Assembly (NCBI RefSeq): GCF_023051145.1
Contig: NZ_JALKFS010000005.1
Coordinates: 558,001-622,000, forward strand
From: Williamsia sp. DF01-3
GTDB lineage: Bacteria > Actinomycetota > Actinomycetes > Mycobacteriales > Mycobacteriaceae
Direction: 5' to 3'
Length of the DNA stretch: 64,000 nt
Both the position numbers and the translations under genes were made by a program. A model generated the notes under the pieces. That model saw only the letters and a list, made by a program, of their open reading frames with translations, did no database searches and had not been told where the DNA came from. Below, piece after piece: positions 16,313 through 25,381 of this stretch (its first letter is position 1; each line of letters begins with the position of its first letter).

Positions 16313-17227
16313 GTGGCTAAGAAGAGTAAACGTGGCAGCGGACCCCGACCCGGAAGCAATCGCGCCGAACGGGTGGCGGCACGTAAGGAACGGCAGGCCC
16401 AGGCAACGGCGCCGCTCTTCCGGCCGTTCGCCGGGATCGCCGCCGAATGCGACCTCGTGGCCCTGAGGGCCTTCGTCGCCTCGGCCACCGCCGAGTTGCC
16501 GCTGACCACACCGGGCACCAACCCCGTGCGACTGGTGACGGTCCTGCCCGGTGCCGGACCGGCACTGGTGCGTGAGGAGTCCGGCGCAGCTGTGGGTCTG
16601 GTTGCACTGCAGACCCAGCCCGAGCACGAAGAGCCCGGTGCCGCATTGGCTGCCGCGATTCGGTGGGCAACCGAAAGCGCTGCGGGAGAGACGCTTTCAG
16701 AGGTCGACATCGCCGAGGCCGGTGCACTCGAGGACGTGCTCGATCCCACCGCTGCGCTCGACATCACCGTCCACAACGACTTCAACTGGTGGATCGAGGG
16801 CCAGGACAGCCCCGCCCCTCAGATCACCGCGATGATCGAGCAGGCCAACGCGGCCATCATGCCGACCGCGCGGTTGGCAGGCGACTTCGTCGGTGCACCT
16901 TGGTGGGTAGATGCCGGCGAGCGTGCACATCTGCGGTGGATACGCCCCGAGCCCGAAGACGACGTGATGGCGGCGCTGGCGCGCGTACATGCATCGGGTG
17001 GGCTGACACTCGGCGAGGGATCGCGTTTCGCGGGTTCATTCCGTACACACGGGCTACTGGTCCCGGTGTTCGACCTGGACCGCGAGCTGCACCCCACCGA
17101 GTGGACTGGGGGCGTGGAGACGTTCAACAACCGGCTCAACGAGGCGCTGGCCTCGGACGCCGAGCTGACCAGCGACGAGCGGCGCTCGCGCGACGGCATC
17201 CGAGCCCGGCAGGTCACCCTGCGCTGA
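16313..17227 (+). CDS. DUF5926 family protein
   Basis: 304 residues from a GTG at 16313, 11 bases after the GDPD stop. The start MAKKSKRGSGPRPGSNRAER is very basic, followed by an acidic, all-soluble domain with HNDFNWWIEGQ and GTxxGAPWWVDAGERA-like segments typical of DUF5926, an actinobacterial family of unknown function. It ends at a strong bidirectional hairpin shared with the convergent ferritin gene. No membrane segment or enzyme motif was recognised. Confidence 0.8.
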   Translation: MAKKSKRGSGPRPGSNRAERVAARKERQAQATAPLFRPFAGIAAECDLVALRAFVASATAELPLTTPGTNPVRLVTVLPGAGPALVREESGAAVGLVALQTQPEHEEPGAALAAAIRWATESAAGETLSEVDIAEAGALEDVLDPTAALDITVHNDFNWWIEGQDSPAPQITAMIEQANAAIMPTARLAGDFVGAPWWVDAGERAHLRWIRPEPEDDVMAALARVHASGGLTLGEGSRFAGSFRTHGLLVPVFDLDRELHPTEWTGGVETFNNRLNEALASDAELTSDERRSRDGIRARQVTLR

Positions 17228-17260
17228 GGTGACGGGCAGTTCGCCCGAACAGACACGACA

Positions 17261-17300
17261 ACAAAGGGCGCGGCCGGAGAGATCCGGCCGCGCCCTTTGT
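17261..17300. terminator. Bidirectional hairpin terminator between DUF5926 and ferritin genes
   Basis: An 18-bp perfect stem (17261-17278 pairing 17283-17300) around a GAGA loop, with core GGGCGCGGCCGGA and a short A-run entering and T-run leaving. It lies between two convergent genes, as expected for a shared terminator. Confidence 0.85.
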
Positions 17301-17328
17301 GCGTGTTGACGTGCTGTCGAGCGGGTTT

Positions 17329-17868
17329 CTACAGGCTGCCGCCGGCGACACCGGGTGCGGTGGCATCCGTCTTGGCCGCGGTGCCGACCTCACGGGCGAC
17401 GAAGTTCTCGAGGTCGAAGAGATTGCCTTCGCACCGATCGGCAACGGTCTGCAGGGTGCGCATCACCGCAACCTCTTCGATCTGCTCCTTGAGGAACCAC
17501 TGCATGAACTGCTCGCCCAGGTAGTCACCTTCGTCGCGGGCCGTCTTGGCCAATTCGACGATCTGGTCGGTGACGCGCTGCTCTTGGGAGAGTGCCACCT
17601 TGATCGGGGCGCGGTAGTCGGCGAACGAGTTCTCCGGCTGGTCGATGCCCGGGGTGTGCACCACCATGTCGCGGTCGAGGAAGTACTGCACGATCATCAT
17701 CGCGTGGTTGCGCTCTTCGACAGCCTGGGCGTAGAAGTGCTTGGCCAACTGTGGCAGGTCTTCGTTGTCGTAGTAGGCCGCAATGGCGATGTACTGCTGT
17801 GACGCAGAGAATTCTTGACGAATCTGGTCGTGCAGGAGCTCATGGAAGCGGGTTCGAATTGTGCTCAT
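17329..17868 (-). CDS. bfrB: Ferritin (BfrB-like iron storage)
   Basis: 179 residues of a four-helix ferritin. Ferroxidase-site residues are visible as Glu19 (RQEFSASQQY), Glu52/His55 (EERNHAMM) and the later QEQRVTD and FLKEQIEEV segments. No haem-ligand Met as in classical bacterioferritin was recognised. It oxidises Fe(II) and stores ferric mineral in a 24-mer. In M. tuberculosis the orthologue is IdeR-dependent. Here only half-sites are visible upstream (AGGTTAGG near 17876; AAGGTTTACCTT at 17953-17964), too weak to claim a box. Convergent with DUF5926. Confidence 0.9.
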   Translation of the reverse strand: MSTIRTRFHELLHDQIRQEFSASQQYIAIAAYYDNEDLPQLAKHFYAQAVEERNHAMMIVQYFLDRDMVVHTPGIDQPENSFADYRAPIKVALSQEQRVTDQIVELAKTARDEGDYLGEQFMQWFLKEQIEEVAVMRTLQTVADRCEGNLFDLENFVAREVGTAAKTDATAPGVAGGSL

Positions 17869-18024
17869 GACGACCAGGTTAGGGCCAGGTGAAAGCCGTT
17901 GTCATCCAAGCTCATCCTTACTAAGGGTGGCATTGCCGAACCCGTCTCAGGGAAGGTTTACCTTGGCTGACAACAACTTCAGAGCTCTATACGTGTGATC
18001 GGCGTGGTGCGCGCTGCCGGTGCC

Positions 18025-19119
18025 TCACGCTGCATCGTCAAGCCGGCGACGCGCGATCCGGTCGGCGGCGACACCGGCCGTGATGTTCTCTCGGGCCGCG
18101 GTCTGGAGAATGAATGTCATTGTGTCGAAGACGGATTCGACGCGCTTGCGTACCTCTTCGCGGGTACGCCCGCGGAGCTCGCCCTCGACCTGGATGAGCC
18201 CACCGGAGTTGGCCACATAATCCGGTACCCACACGATTCCGCGGTTGACGAGTGTCCTCTCGGCCTCCGGGGTGAGCAACTGGTTGTTGGCGGCGCCGCA
18301 GACGATGGATGTGTTCAGCGTCTCACTGGTGGCTATGTCCAACGTGCCACCGAGCGCACACGGGGCATAGACGTCGAGGCGTTCGGCGCGGACGTCGGCC
18401 GCCACCTTGGTGCGGGGGAAGGCATGCAGCACGCGGTCGAGTGAGGGCTGATAGACATCGGAGACCAGCACCTCCGCGCCGGCTTCTGTCAGGAGCGACA
18501 CCAGTTCGAAGCCCACCTTTCCCGCACCCTCCACGCCCACCGTGCGTCCGGCGAGTTCGCGTTCCCCCCAAACCTGCACTGCCGCTGCACGCATGGCCTG
18601 GAACACTCCGAGGGCGGTGTTGGGCCCGCTGTCACCCGATCCGCCGGCAGCCGTGTTGCGGCCGACGACGTGTGCGGTCGATTCGCCGATGATGTCCAGG
18701 TCGTCGCTGTTCGTGCCCACATCGCCGGCCGTGACGTACAGACCGTCGAGTCTTTCCACGAATCGGCCGTAGGCGCGCAGCAACTCGGGCGTCTTGATGG
18801 TCCGCGGATCACCGAGGATGACGGCCTTGCCTCCGCCGAGGTCGAGTCCGGCTGCCGCAGCCTTGTACGTCATCCCGCGTGATAGTCGCAAAACATCTGT
18901 GAGCGCGGCACTTTCGTCAACGTAGGAATGAAAACGGGTGCCGCCGAGGGCAGGTCCCAGCGAGGTGGAGTGCAAGGCGATGATGGCCTGCAGACCGCTT
19001 GCGCTGTCCTGGCAGAACACCACCTGCTCGTGCGCGGGCTCGTCGATGGGGAAGTCTGATCGACCGAACACGTGGCTTGTGGCCGACTCTGCGGGCAGAG
19101 GGGTGACGGTGACGGACAT
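18025..19119 (-). CDS. Leucine/valine-type amino acid dehydrogenase (Glu/Leu/Phe/Val family)
   Basis: 364 residues from an ATG at 19119 with GGAGG nine bases upstream (a further in-frame ATG at 19158 lacks one). The dimerisation/catalytic domain has GPALGGTR, Lys86 (RGMTYKAAAAG) and Lys98 (LGGGKAV). The NAD domain has GVEGAGKVG and CGAANNQL. The family reversibly deaminates branched-chain amino acids to 2-oxo acids, the substrates of the neighbouring branched-chain dehydrogenase complex. It therefore supplies the first step of the pathway at 18-25 kb. An AATTGCGCAA site lies about 94 bp upstream. Confidence 0.87.
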   Translation of the reverse strand: MSVTVTPLPAESATSHVFGRSDFPIDEPAHEQVVFCQDSASGLQAIIALHSTSLGPALGGTRFHSYVDESAALTDVLRLSRGMTYKAAAAGLDLGGGKAVILGDPRTIKTPELLRAYGRFVERLDGLYVTAGDVGTNSDDLDIIGESTAHVVGRNTAAGGSGDSGPNTALGVFQAMRAAAVQVWGERELAGRTVGVEGAGKVGFELVSLLTEAGAEVLVSDVYQPSLDRVLHAFPRTKVAADVRAERLDVYAPCALGGTLDIATSETLNTSIVCGAANNQLLTPEAERTLVNRGIVWVPDYVANSGGLIQVEGELRGRTREEVRKRVESVFDTMTFILQTAARENITAGVAADRIARRRLDDAA

Positions 19120-19212
19120 GGAAACCTCCGGGTAGGTGGTCGAGGATTGAGTGTGCAACTAGCTGCACGAATGTTGTCCCGGAGCGGCGAAGTGGTCAAC
19201 AGCGACCCAGAT

Positions 19213-19222
19213 AATTGCGCAA
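19213..19222. promoter_or_regulatory. Putative Lrp-type operator upstream of the amino acid dehydrogenase
   Basis: AATTGCGCAA (core palindrome TTGCGCAA) flanked by ATAAT on the left and ATTATG 10 bp on the right, in the gap between the dehydrogenase and the Lrp-type gene. The identical 10-mer recurs upstream of bkdA at 19811. Function is inferred from position and repetition. Confidence 0.5.
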
Positions 19223-19295
19223 TGTGCACATTATGCTGCGTGTACCCGCTGTCACGTTGCTCAGATTGCGGCCTCTGTGACCACGCGGCCTGGCC

Positions 19296-19769
19296 TCACC
19301 GACCGTGCGCGAGCCGCTCGAGCAGGGGGCGGGTCCGGTAAGGGATCGCATCGCGCATGGCCACCGACATGGTGGTCCGTTCGACACCGGGTACCGCCAG
19401 GATCAGCCCGGCCACGCGGTAGAGGTCGTCGGCGTCGAGGGCAGCGACCGCGATGAGAAGGTCTGCGTCCCCGGAGATTCCGATCACCTCGATCACCTCC
19501 GGGATGTCGCCGAAGAGGGCGATGATCGGTTCGAGTCGGTGCTGGTCGACGACCGCGCTGATGTAGGCGCGCAGCGTGTATCCGAGGTCTCGCGTGGAGA
19601 TCAGTCGGTCCATCGGCGCCAGAACACGCCGCTCTTCCCATCGGGCCAACCGGGATTGAACGGTGTTCCTGGCCATCTGGAGGGCGGTCGCCAACTGCAC
19701 CCCGGTGGCGCGTGGGGTCTCGCAGAGGGCGAGCAGAAGGCGGGCGTCAGAGCGGTCGAACTTCGTCAT
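19296..19769 (-). CDS. Lrp/AsnC family transcriptional regulator
   Basis: 157 residues. An N-terminal winged helix (FDRSDARLLLALCETPRATG then MARNTVQSRLARWEERRVL, about 4-48) is followed by a RAM/ACT-like effector domain (SAVVDQHRLEPIIALFGDIPEV...ISGDADLLIAVAALDADDL). It is divergent from bkdABC-lpd and upstream of the amino acid dehydrogenase, the usual position of a BkdR-type activator responding to branched-chain amino acids. The frame extends far upstream without family similarity, so the ATG at 19769 is chosen. A candidate 10-bp operator occurs on each side. Confidence 0.85.
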   Translation of the reverse strand: MTKFDRSDARLLLALCETPRATGVQLATALQMARNTVQSRLARWEERRVLAPMDRLISTRDLGYTLRAYISAVVDQHRLEPIIALFGDIPEVIEVIGISGDADLLIAVAALDADDLYRVAGLILAVPGVERTTMSVAMRDAIPYRTRPLLERLAHGR

Positions 19770-19810
19770 GTCGCACAGTGTCGCACGTCTCATCACCGGG
19801 AAGTTGGTCA

Positions 19811-19820
19811 AATTGCGCAA
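19811..19820. promoter_or_regulatory. Putative Lrp-type operator between the regulator and bkdA
   Basis: A second exact AATTGCGCAA, 42 bp upstream of the Lrp-type start and about 106 bp upstream of the bkdA start, followed by a degenerate half-site (TTGTGCAG) about 25 bp on. It is the same 10-mer as at 19213. Confidence 0.5.
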
Positions 19821-19925
19821 GTTCGTCCACAGCTCTTGTGCAGTGTGGCGCTCGCTGGTTGCCTGACGTGCACCGAATGAACCGTGGGCGAATGCCCACG
19901 TCAGCCCTGGCGAGTGGAGGCCCCG

Positions 19926-20948
19926 GTGATCGACAACGACGATCTGGTCCAACTGATCAGCCCGACGGGCGAGCGACTCGAGAACCCCGAGTACTCCGAC
20001 CTCGTCTCCGACATCGACGTGGACGCGTTGCTGCGCCTCTACGAGGACCTGGTGGTGGTGCGGCGCATCGACGCCGAGGCAACCGCTCTGCAGCGCCAGG
20101 GAGAGCTCGGCCTGTGGGCGCCGCTGCTCGGTCAGGAGGCCGCGCAGGTCGGCTCGGCGCGGGCGCTCGATCCCCAGGACTTCGTCTTCGCCAGTTACCG
20201 CGAGCACGCGGTCGCCTACTGCCGTGACGTGGACCCGGCCCACATGCTCCGGTTCTGGCGAGGATCCACCCATTCGGGCTGGAACCCCTATGAGTACCGG
20301 ATGACCACACCGGCGATCATCGTGGGCGCGCAGGCGTTGCACGCCACGGGATACGCGCTCGGCATGCAGTTCGACGGCGTGGACGGCGCCGCGATCACCT
20401 ACTTCGGTGACGGGGCCACCAGCCAGGGCGACATCTCCGAAGCCCTCGGTTTCGCCGCGAGTTTCCATGCGCCCGTTGTCTTCTTCTGCCAGAACAACCA
20501 GTGGGCGATCTCCGAGCCGGTCTCGTTGCAGTCGCGTGTGACCATCGCCGAACGCGGGCGGGGTTTCGGGGTTCCGAGTGTGCGGGTCGACGGCAACGAC
20601 GTTCTTGCCGTCATCGCGGTCACCCGCGCGGCGTTGGCGCGGGCCCGAGAAGGCAGTGGCCCGACACTGATCGAGGCGGTGACCTATCGGATGGGACCAC
20701 ACACCACGTCCGACGATCCAACGCGATATCGGTCCGCGGCGCTGGACGACGAATGGCGGGCCAAGGACCCTCTCGACCGGGTGCGGGCGCTGCTCGACGC
20801 GGCAGGCGTCCTCACCGACGATGTCCTCGAACGGATCCGGAACCAATCGGACACAACCGCAGCCGAGCTACGACGCGGCTGCCTCGAGACCGTGGAACCG
20901 GCCCCGCTGTCGATGTTCGACGAGGTCTATGCCGAACCACACCCCTGA
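19926..20948 (+). CDS. bkdA: Branched-chain 2-oxoacid dehydrogenase E1 alpha subunit
   Basis: 340 residues from a GTG at 19926 with GGAGG about ten bases upstream. The thiamine-diphosphate motif GDGATSQGD...CQNNQW spans about 161-193, and SYREHAVAY and YRMGPHTTSDDPTRYR are E1-alpha signatures. With the beta subunit it decarboxylates branched-chain 2-oxo acids and acylates the lipoyl E2. Assignment as branched-chain rather than pyruvate dehydrogenase rests on the neighbouring Leu/Val dehydrogenase and Lrp-type regulator. First gene of bkdABC-lpd. In M. tuberculosis the orthologues have also been called pdhABC. Confidence 0.88.
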   Translation: MIDNDDLVQLISPTGERLENPEYSDLVSDIDVDALLRLYEDLVVVRRIDAEATALQRQGELGLWAPLLGQEAAQVGSARALDPQDFVFASYREHAVAYCRDVDPAHMLRFWRGSTHSGWNPYEYRMTTPAIIVGAQALHATGYALGMQFDGVDGAAITYFGDGATSQGDISEALGFAASFHAPVVFFCQNNQWAISEPVSLQSRVTIAERGRGFGVPSVRVDGNDVLAVIAVTRAALARAREGSGPTLIEAVTYRMGPHTTSDDPTRYRSAALDDEWRAKDPLDRVRALLDAAGVLTDDVLERIRNQSDTTAAELRRGCLETVEPAPLSMFDEVYAEPHP

Positions 20949-21006
20949 TCGACGAGGAACGACGCGAGTTCGCCTCGTACCTCGAAGGATTCGAAGGAGA
21001 CGTTCG

Positions 21007-22002
21007 ATGAGCGCCCCGGCCATCACCCCCGCGGTCATGCCGATTGGCAAGGCCATCAACTCCGGTCTGCGCACAGCGATGGAGAAGGATCCGAAGGTGG
21101 TGCTCCTCGGCGAGGACATCGGCAAGCTCGGAGGTGTGTTCCGGGTGACCGATGGTCTGCAGAAGGACTTCGGACCGCAGCGGGTCATCGACACACCCCT
21201 GGCCGAATCCGGGATCATCGGCACGGCAGTGGGTCTGGCGATGCGCGGCTACCGGCCTGTCTGTGAGATCCAGTTCGACGGATTCATCTATCCGGCGTTC
21301 GACCAGATCGTCTCGCAGGTCGCCAAGCTGCACTACCGCACCGGCGGCAACGTGAAGATGCCCATCACGATCCGGGTTCCCTACGGCGGCGGAATCGGCG
21401 CGATCGAGCACCACTCGGAGTCGCCCGAGGGTTACTTCGCTGCGACCGCTGGTCTGCGTGTGGTCACTTGCGGTACCTCCGCAGACGCCCACCAGATGAT
21501 CCAGCAGGCAATCGAGTCCGACGACCCGGTGCTGTTCTTCGAACCCAAGCGCCGGTACTGGGAGAAGGGGCCGCTCGCCGAGGCCGGGGATGCCTACCCG
21601 CTGCACAAGGCCCGGGTCGTCACGCCAGGCTCGGATGTCACCCTGGTCGCCTACGGCCCCCTCGTCACCACCGCGGTGCAGGCGGCGAAGATCGCAGCAG
21701 GAGAGGGCCGTTCGATCGAGGTGATCGACCTACGCTCGATCTCCCCGCTTGATGTCGACACCGTTGCGGACTCGGTCCGCCGCACCGGGCGCCTGGTGAT
21801 CACCCATGAGGCCCCGGTGTTCCTGGGTATCGGCGCGGAACTCGCGGCGCGCATCGGTGAGCGCTGCTTCTTCCATCTCGAGGCCCCGATCGCTCGCGTG
21901 GGCGGATTCACCCTGCCGTATCCGCCGGCCAAGCTCGAAGAACACTTCCTTCCCGACGTCGACCGCATCCTCGACGCCGTCGACCGCACGTTCGCATCGT
22001 AG
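21007..22002 (+). CDS. bkdB: Branched-chain 2-oxoacid dehydrogenase E1 beta subunit
   Basis: 331 residues from the ATG at 21007 (GGAG upstream). GEDIGKLGGVFRVTDGL, DTPLAESGIIGTAVGLAMRG, HHSESPEGYFA and HEAPVFLGIGAE are standard E1-beta blocks, with the conserved Glu/His used in TPP activation and phosphate binding. It forms the heterotetrameric E1 with the preceding subunit (58-bp gap). The frame is open upstream, but the extension overlaps bkdA. Confidence 0.9.
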   Translation: MSAPAITPAVMPIGKAINSGLRTAMEKDPKVVLLGEDIGKLGGVFRVTDGLQKDFGPQRVIDTPLAESGIIGTAVGLAMRGYRPVCEIQFDGFIYPAFDQIVSQVAKLHYRTGGNVKMPITIRVPYGGGIGAIEHHSESPEGYFAATAGLRVVTCGTSADAHQMIQQAIESDDPVLFFEPKRRYWEKGPLAEAGDAYPLHKARVVTPGSDVTLVAYGPLVTTAVQAAKIAAGEGRSIEVIDLRSISPLDVDTVADSVRRTGRLVITHEAPVFLGIGAELAARIGERCFFHLEAPIARVGGFTLPYPPAKLEEHFLPDVDRILDAVDRTFAS

Positions 22003-22012
22003 GAGCCAGCTC

Positions 22013-23332
22013 ATGCCGACAACCCAGACCTTCTTGCTCCCCGACCTCGGCGAGGGGCTCACCGAGGCCGAACTACTCACCTGGCTCGTGACGGTCGGCG
22101 ACACCGTCGAACTCAATCAGAACATCGCCGAGGTCGAGACGGCCAAGGCTTCGGTGGAGCTGCCCTCTCCCTATGCGGGAACTGTTGTGGCGCTGTACGC
22201 AGACGAGGGAGCCACCATCGAGGTGGGCCGGCCGTTCATCGACATAGCTGTCGAGGGCGCCTCCACTGACGACACACCTACCGCCCCTGCGCCATCACAA
22301 ACACCGCCCGTGAGCAAGGAACGCACGCCGGTTCTCGTCGGGTACGGCGTCGCCGAGGAGAGCACGGGACGGCGTCGTCGGCGGACGAACGCGGCCACCG
22401 CGTCGGCGGTCGATGCTGTTGTGACAGAGCAGGAGCGCCCGCTGGCCGCGCCGCCGGTCCGGTTCGCAGCCAAGCAGAACGGTATCGATCTGGCCGAGGT
22501 GCCCGCCACCGGCGATCGGGGGCAGGTCACCCGCGACGACCTCGAGCAGTACCTGGCTCGGTCGGCTGCCGACCCGGTGCCCGAGCCCGGGGCCGCTTCG
22601 GGTGAATCCGCCCGCCCTGGCGCGGCGGTGCTGGACGAAGAACGCACCCCGATCAAGGGGGTCCGCAAACACACCGCCGACGCCATGGTCCGCAGTGCCT
22701 TCACCGCACCGCATGTCACCGAGTTCGTCACCGTGGACGTCACCCCGGCCGTCGATCTGCTTGCACAACTCAAGGAGTCCAAGCATTTCCGGTCGGTACG
22801 CATCACGCCGCTGGCGTTGGTGGCCAAGGCTCTGCTCGTGGCACTGCGGTCCAATCCGTCCCTCAACTCCGCGTGGGACGAGGCAAATCAGGAGATCGTC
22901 ACCAAGCGCTACGTCAACCTGGGAATCGCTGCGGCGACCCCGCGCGGCCTCATGGTGCCGAACATCAAGAACGCCCACACGTTGAGCCTGCGCGACCTCG
23001 CCGAAGCGCTCACCACGTTGACGACAACGGCGAAAGAAGGGCGCACCGGTCCACAAGACCTGTCCGCGGGCACCATCACTATCACCAATGTCGGTGTGTT
23101 CGGGGTGGATTCGGGTACCCCGATCCTCAACCCCGGCGAGGCGGCGATCCTGTGCTTCGGCGCAATCCGCCGACAGCCATGGGAATACCGAGGTGAGATC
23201 GCCCTGCGATCGGTGACCACGCTCAGTCTCTCGTTCGACCACCGGCTGGTCGACGGCGAGCAGGGATCTCGTTTTCTCGCAACCATTGCCGACATCCTGT
23301 CCGATCCCGTCACCCTGATCGCGCTGAGCTGA
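22013..23332 (+). CDS. bkdC: Dihydrolipoamide acyltransferase E2 (branched-chain)
   Basis: 439 residues. There is one lipoyl domain (1-85) with lipoylated Lys45 in EVETAKASVEL, a charged linker with RRRRR, a peripheral-subunit-binding domain (about 150-185: PVRFAAKQNGIDLAEVPATG) and the acyltransferase core from about 205. The core contains GVRKHTADAM, ITNVG and the catalytic SFDHRLVDGEQG near residue 410. It transfers acyl groups to CoA to make isobutyryl-, isovaleryl- and 2-methylbutyryl-CoA. The ATG is ten bases after bkdB with AGGAG. Confidence 0.9.
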   Translation: MPTTQTFLLPDLGEGLTEAELLTWLVTVGDTVELNQNIAEVETAKASVELPSPYAGTVVALYADEGATIEVGRPFIDIAVEGASTDDTPTAPAPSQTPPVSKERTPVLVGYGVAEESTGRRRRRTNAATASAVDAVVTEQERPLAAPPVRFAAKQNGIDLAEVPATGDRGQVTRDDLEQYLARSAADPVPEPGAASGESARPGAAVLDEERTPIKGVRKHTADAMVRSAFTAPHVTEFVTVDVTPAVDLLAQLKESKHFRSVRITPLALVAKALLVALRSNPSLNSAWDEANQEIVTKRYVNLGIAAATPRGLMVPNIKNAHTLSLRDLAEALTTLTTTAKEGRTGPQDLSAGTITITNVGVFGVDSGTPILNPGEAAILCFGAIRRQPWEYRGEIALRSVTTLSLSFDHRLVDGEQGSRFLATIADILSDPVTLIALS

Positions 23333-23350
23333 GCGCACCCGGAGGAAACC

Positions 23351-24727
23351 ATGACCGACATCCCCGACGTCCTGATCTTGGGAGGCGGGTCGGGTGGGTA
23401 CGCTGCGGCATTCCGCGCCGCCCAACTCGGCAAGACCGTCACCCTCATCGAAGAAGACAAGGTGGGAGGGACCTGTTTGCATCGCGGCTGTATCCCGACC
23501 AAGGCGTTGCTCCACGCAGCCGAGGTCGCCGACACGGTTGCCCACGCATCCAAGGTCGGGATCGGCGCCGAGCTCACGAAGGTCGACGTGGCGGGAATCC
23601 ACACGTACAAGAACTCGGTGGTAGACCGCTTGTACCGCGGCCTGCAAGGGCTGGCGAAGGCCCACCGGGTCGACATCGTGAACGGCACCGGTCGCTATGT
23701 CGGGGGACGCAGCGTCGAGGTCGGGGGGACCACGTTCACCGGACGATCACTGGTGCTCGCGACGGGTTCGGCGGCCCGGACCCTGCCGGGTGTCGACTGC
23801 GGTGGACGAGTCCTGACGAGCGATGACGCGCTCGAACTGCCCACGCTTCCCGAGCGGGTGGTGATTCTCGGCGGCGGTGTGATCGGCGTCGAGTTCGCCA
23901 GCGTCTGGGCATCTTTGGGGGCTCAGGTCATCATCGTCGAAGCGCTGCCACGATTGATCGCCACCGAGGACGAGTGGTCTTCCAAACAACTCACCAGGGC
24001 TCTCAAGAAGCGCGGCGTGACCGTCAGGACAGATGCGCGGTGCGAGGCTGTCACGCAGCGGGCCGACGGGGTGACCGTGGTACTGGCAGGCGGCGATCTT
24101 CTCGAGGCGGATGTTGTGCTCGTGTCGGTGGGCCGTGGGCCGCGGACGTCTGGGAATGGATTGGCAGAAGGCGGCATCGAGCTCGACGAGCGTGGATTCG
24201 TGCGCGTGGACGGTGCGCTGCGTACATCTCAGGACGGGGTATATGCGGTGGGTGACATCGTCGCGGGACCACAACTCGCCCATCGCGGTTTTGCGCATGG
24301 CATCCACGTGGCCGAGGTGATCGCCGGACGCGGTCGGGTTCTCGCCGAGGACTCCTCCATCCCACGAGTCGCGTACTGCAATCCGGAAGTCGCATCGGTC
24401 GGGCTCACCGAGGTGCAGGCGCGTCAGAAGTACGGTGAGGTGTCAACGGTGGTCTACGATCTGGCCGGAAACGGGAAGAGTCAGATACTCGGGACAAGCG
24501 GCGGAATCAAAGTGATTCGCGCGCAGAAGGATTCGGGACAGGTCGTCGGCATCCACATGGTGGGTGAACGCGTCGGCGAACTGATCGGCGAGGCACAACT
24601 GACCGTGGGGTGGGGCGCCTACCCCGACGACGTCGCCGCGCTTGTCCATGCGCACCCGACCCAGTCCGAAGCGCTGGGTGAGGCGCACATGGCGTTGGCG
24701 GGGCTGCCGTTGCACAGTCACGGCTGA
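23351..24727 (+). CDS. lpd: Dihydrolipoyl dehydrogenase E3
   Basis: 458 residues. FAD motif GGGSGGYAAAFRAAQ (11-25), redox disulfide Cys42/Cys47 in GGTCLHRGCIP, NAD motif ILGGGVIGVEFASVW, and an interface domain ending in HAHPTQSEALGEAH with the catalytic His-Glu. It reoxidises dihydrolipoyl E2 and passes electrons to NAD+. The last gene of the operon, 18 bp after E2, so this locus carries its own E3. Confidence 0.92.
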   Translation: MTDIPDVLILGGGSGGYAAAFRAAQLGKTVTLIEEDKVGGTCLHRGCIPTKALLHAAEVADTVAHASKVGIGAELTKVDVAGIHTYKNSVVDRLYRGLQGLAKAHRVDIVNGTGRYVGGRSVEVGGTTFTGRSLVLATGSAARTLPGVDCGGRVLTSDDALELPTLPERVVILGGGVIGVEFASVWASLGAQVIIVEALPRLIATEDEWSSKQLTRALKKRGVTVRTDARCEAVTQRADGVTVVLAGGDLLEADVVLVSVGRGPRTSGNGLAEGGIELDERGFVRVDGALRTSQDGVYAVGDIVAGPQLAHRGFAHGIHVAEVIAGRGRVLAEDSSIPRVAYCNPEVASVGLTEVQARQKYGEVSTVVYDLAGNGKSQILGTSGGIKVIRAQKDSGQVVGIHMVGERVGELIGEAQLTVGWGAYPDDVAALVHAHPTQSEALGEAHMALAGLPLHSHG

Positions 24728-24742
24728 GCCCCGCCTGCTTCG

Positions 24743-25375
24743 CTATACGGTGGCACTTCTCCCGTCGAGTGCGGAGGCCACCAGGTTGCTCGCCGCAAGC
24801 GGTTCGCCCTTGTCGACTGCTGCAGCCCACTGCTCGGTTGTCGCCACGGCCGCGAAGTTGGAGTTCAGCAGAACCATGATCGTCTCGTGTAGCTGCTGGG
24901 CAGATACTCTCCCGGCCTCGTTCGACAACGCTATGGCTCCGGTGGCGTCGGAGAGCACCTCGGTTGTGAACCCGAGCGACTCGGCGTGGGCGGCGGTTGC
25001 GATGGCGCAGTTGTTGGTCATGAAGCCGACGATGGAGATGGTGTCGATACCGTTGTCGCGCAACCACTCTGCAGCATCGGTGCCCGCGGGTACGCTTCCG
25101 TACACCTTCTCGACACGCTTCCACTCGGGTTGGACCAGTTCGGCCACCGCGGGGTGCAGTTCACTGCCCGGCGAGCCGGAAGCGAACACGGGTGCACCCG
25201 CCGGCAGGAGATGCTGAACGACCACGACGGGAATCGACTGCGTTGTGGCGACTTCGATCGCCCGTACGACGTTGGTCAGCGAGTCCTCGCGAGGTGGGTA
25301 CTGGATCTCCAGAGGGCCGTCGAAGTACTCCTGCTGGACGTCGATGACGATGAGTGCGCGTCGAGGGGACGACAT
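24743..25375 (-). CDS. Isochorismatase-like cysteine hydrolase
   Basis: 210 residues from the ATG at 25375. The triad of the family is present: Asp12 (ALIVIDVQQEYF), Lys90 (VEKVYGS) and Cys123 (VGFMTNNCAIAT), with a cis-peptide-like GFMTNN. These enzymes hydrolyse amides, nicotinamide, N-carbamoyl compounds or isochorismate, and the substrate here is unknown. Convergent with lpd (15-bp gap). Just upstream on the other strand lies a broken GlxA/AraC-type regulator, a class often paired with such hydrolases. Confidence 0.85.
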   Translation of the reverse strand: MSSPRRALIVIDVQQEYFDGPLEIQYPPREDSLTNVVRAIEVATTQSIPVVVVQHLLPAGAPVFASGSPGSELHPAVAELVQPEWKRVEKVYGSVPAGTDAAEWLRDNGIDTISIVGFMTNNCAIATAAHAESLGFTTEVLSDATGAIALSNEAGRVSAQQLHETIMVLLNSNFAAVATTEQWAAAVDKGEPLAASNLVASALDGRSATV

Positions 25376-25381
25376 GGATGA

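Noticed and set aside
17869-17964. IdeR boxes upstream of the ferritin gene
   Set aside because: AGGTTAGG and AAGGTTTACCTT were noted, but the best 19-mers match only about 11 of 19 consensus positions, far weaker than the box at 48977.
19926-24727. Naming the E1-E2-E3 operon as pyruvate dehydrogenase
   Set aside because: Sequence alone does not separate the two well, but the adjacent Leu/Val dehydrogenase, the Lrp-type regulator and the shared operator favour the branched-chain complex.
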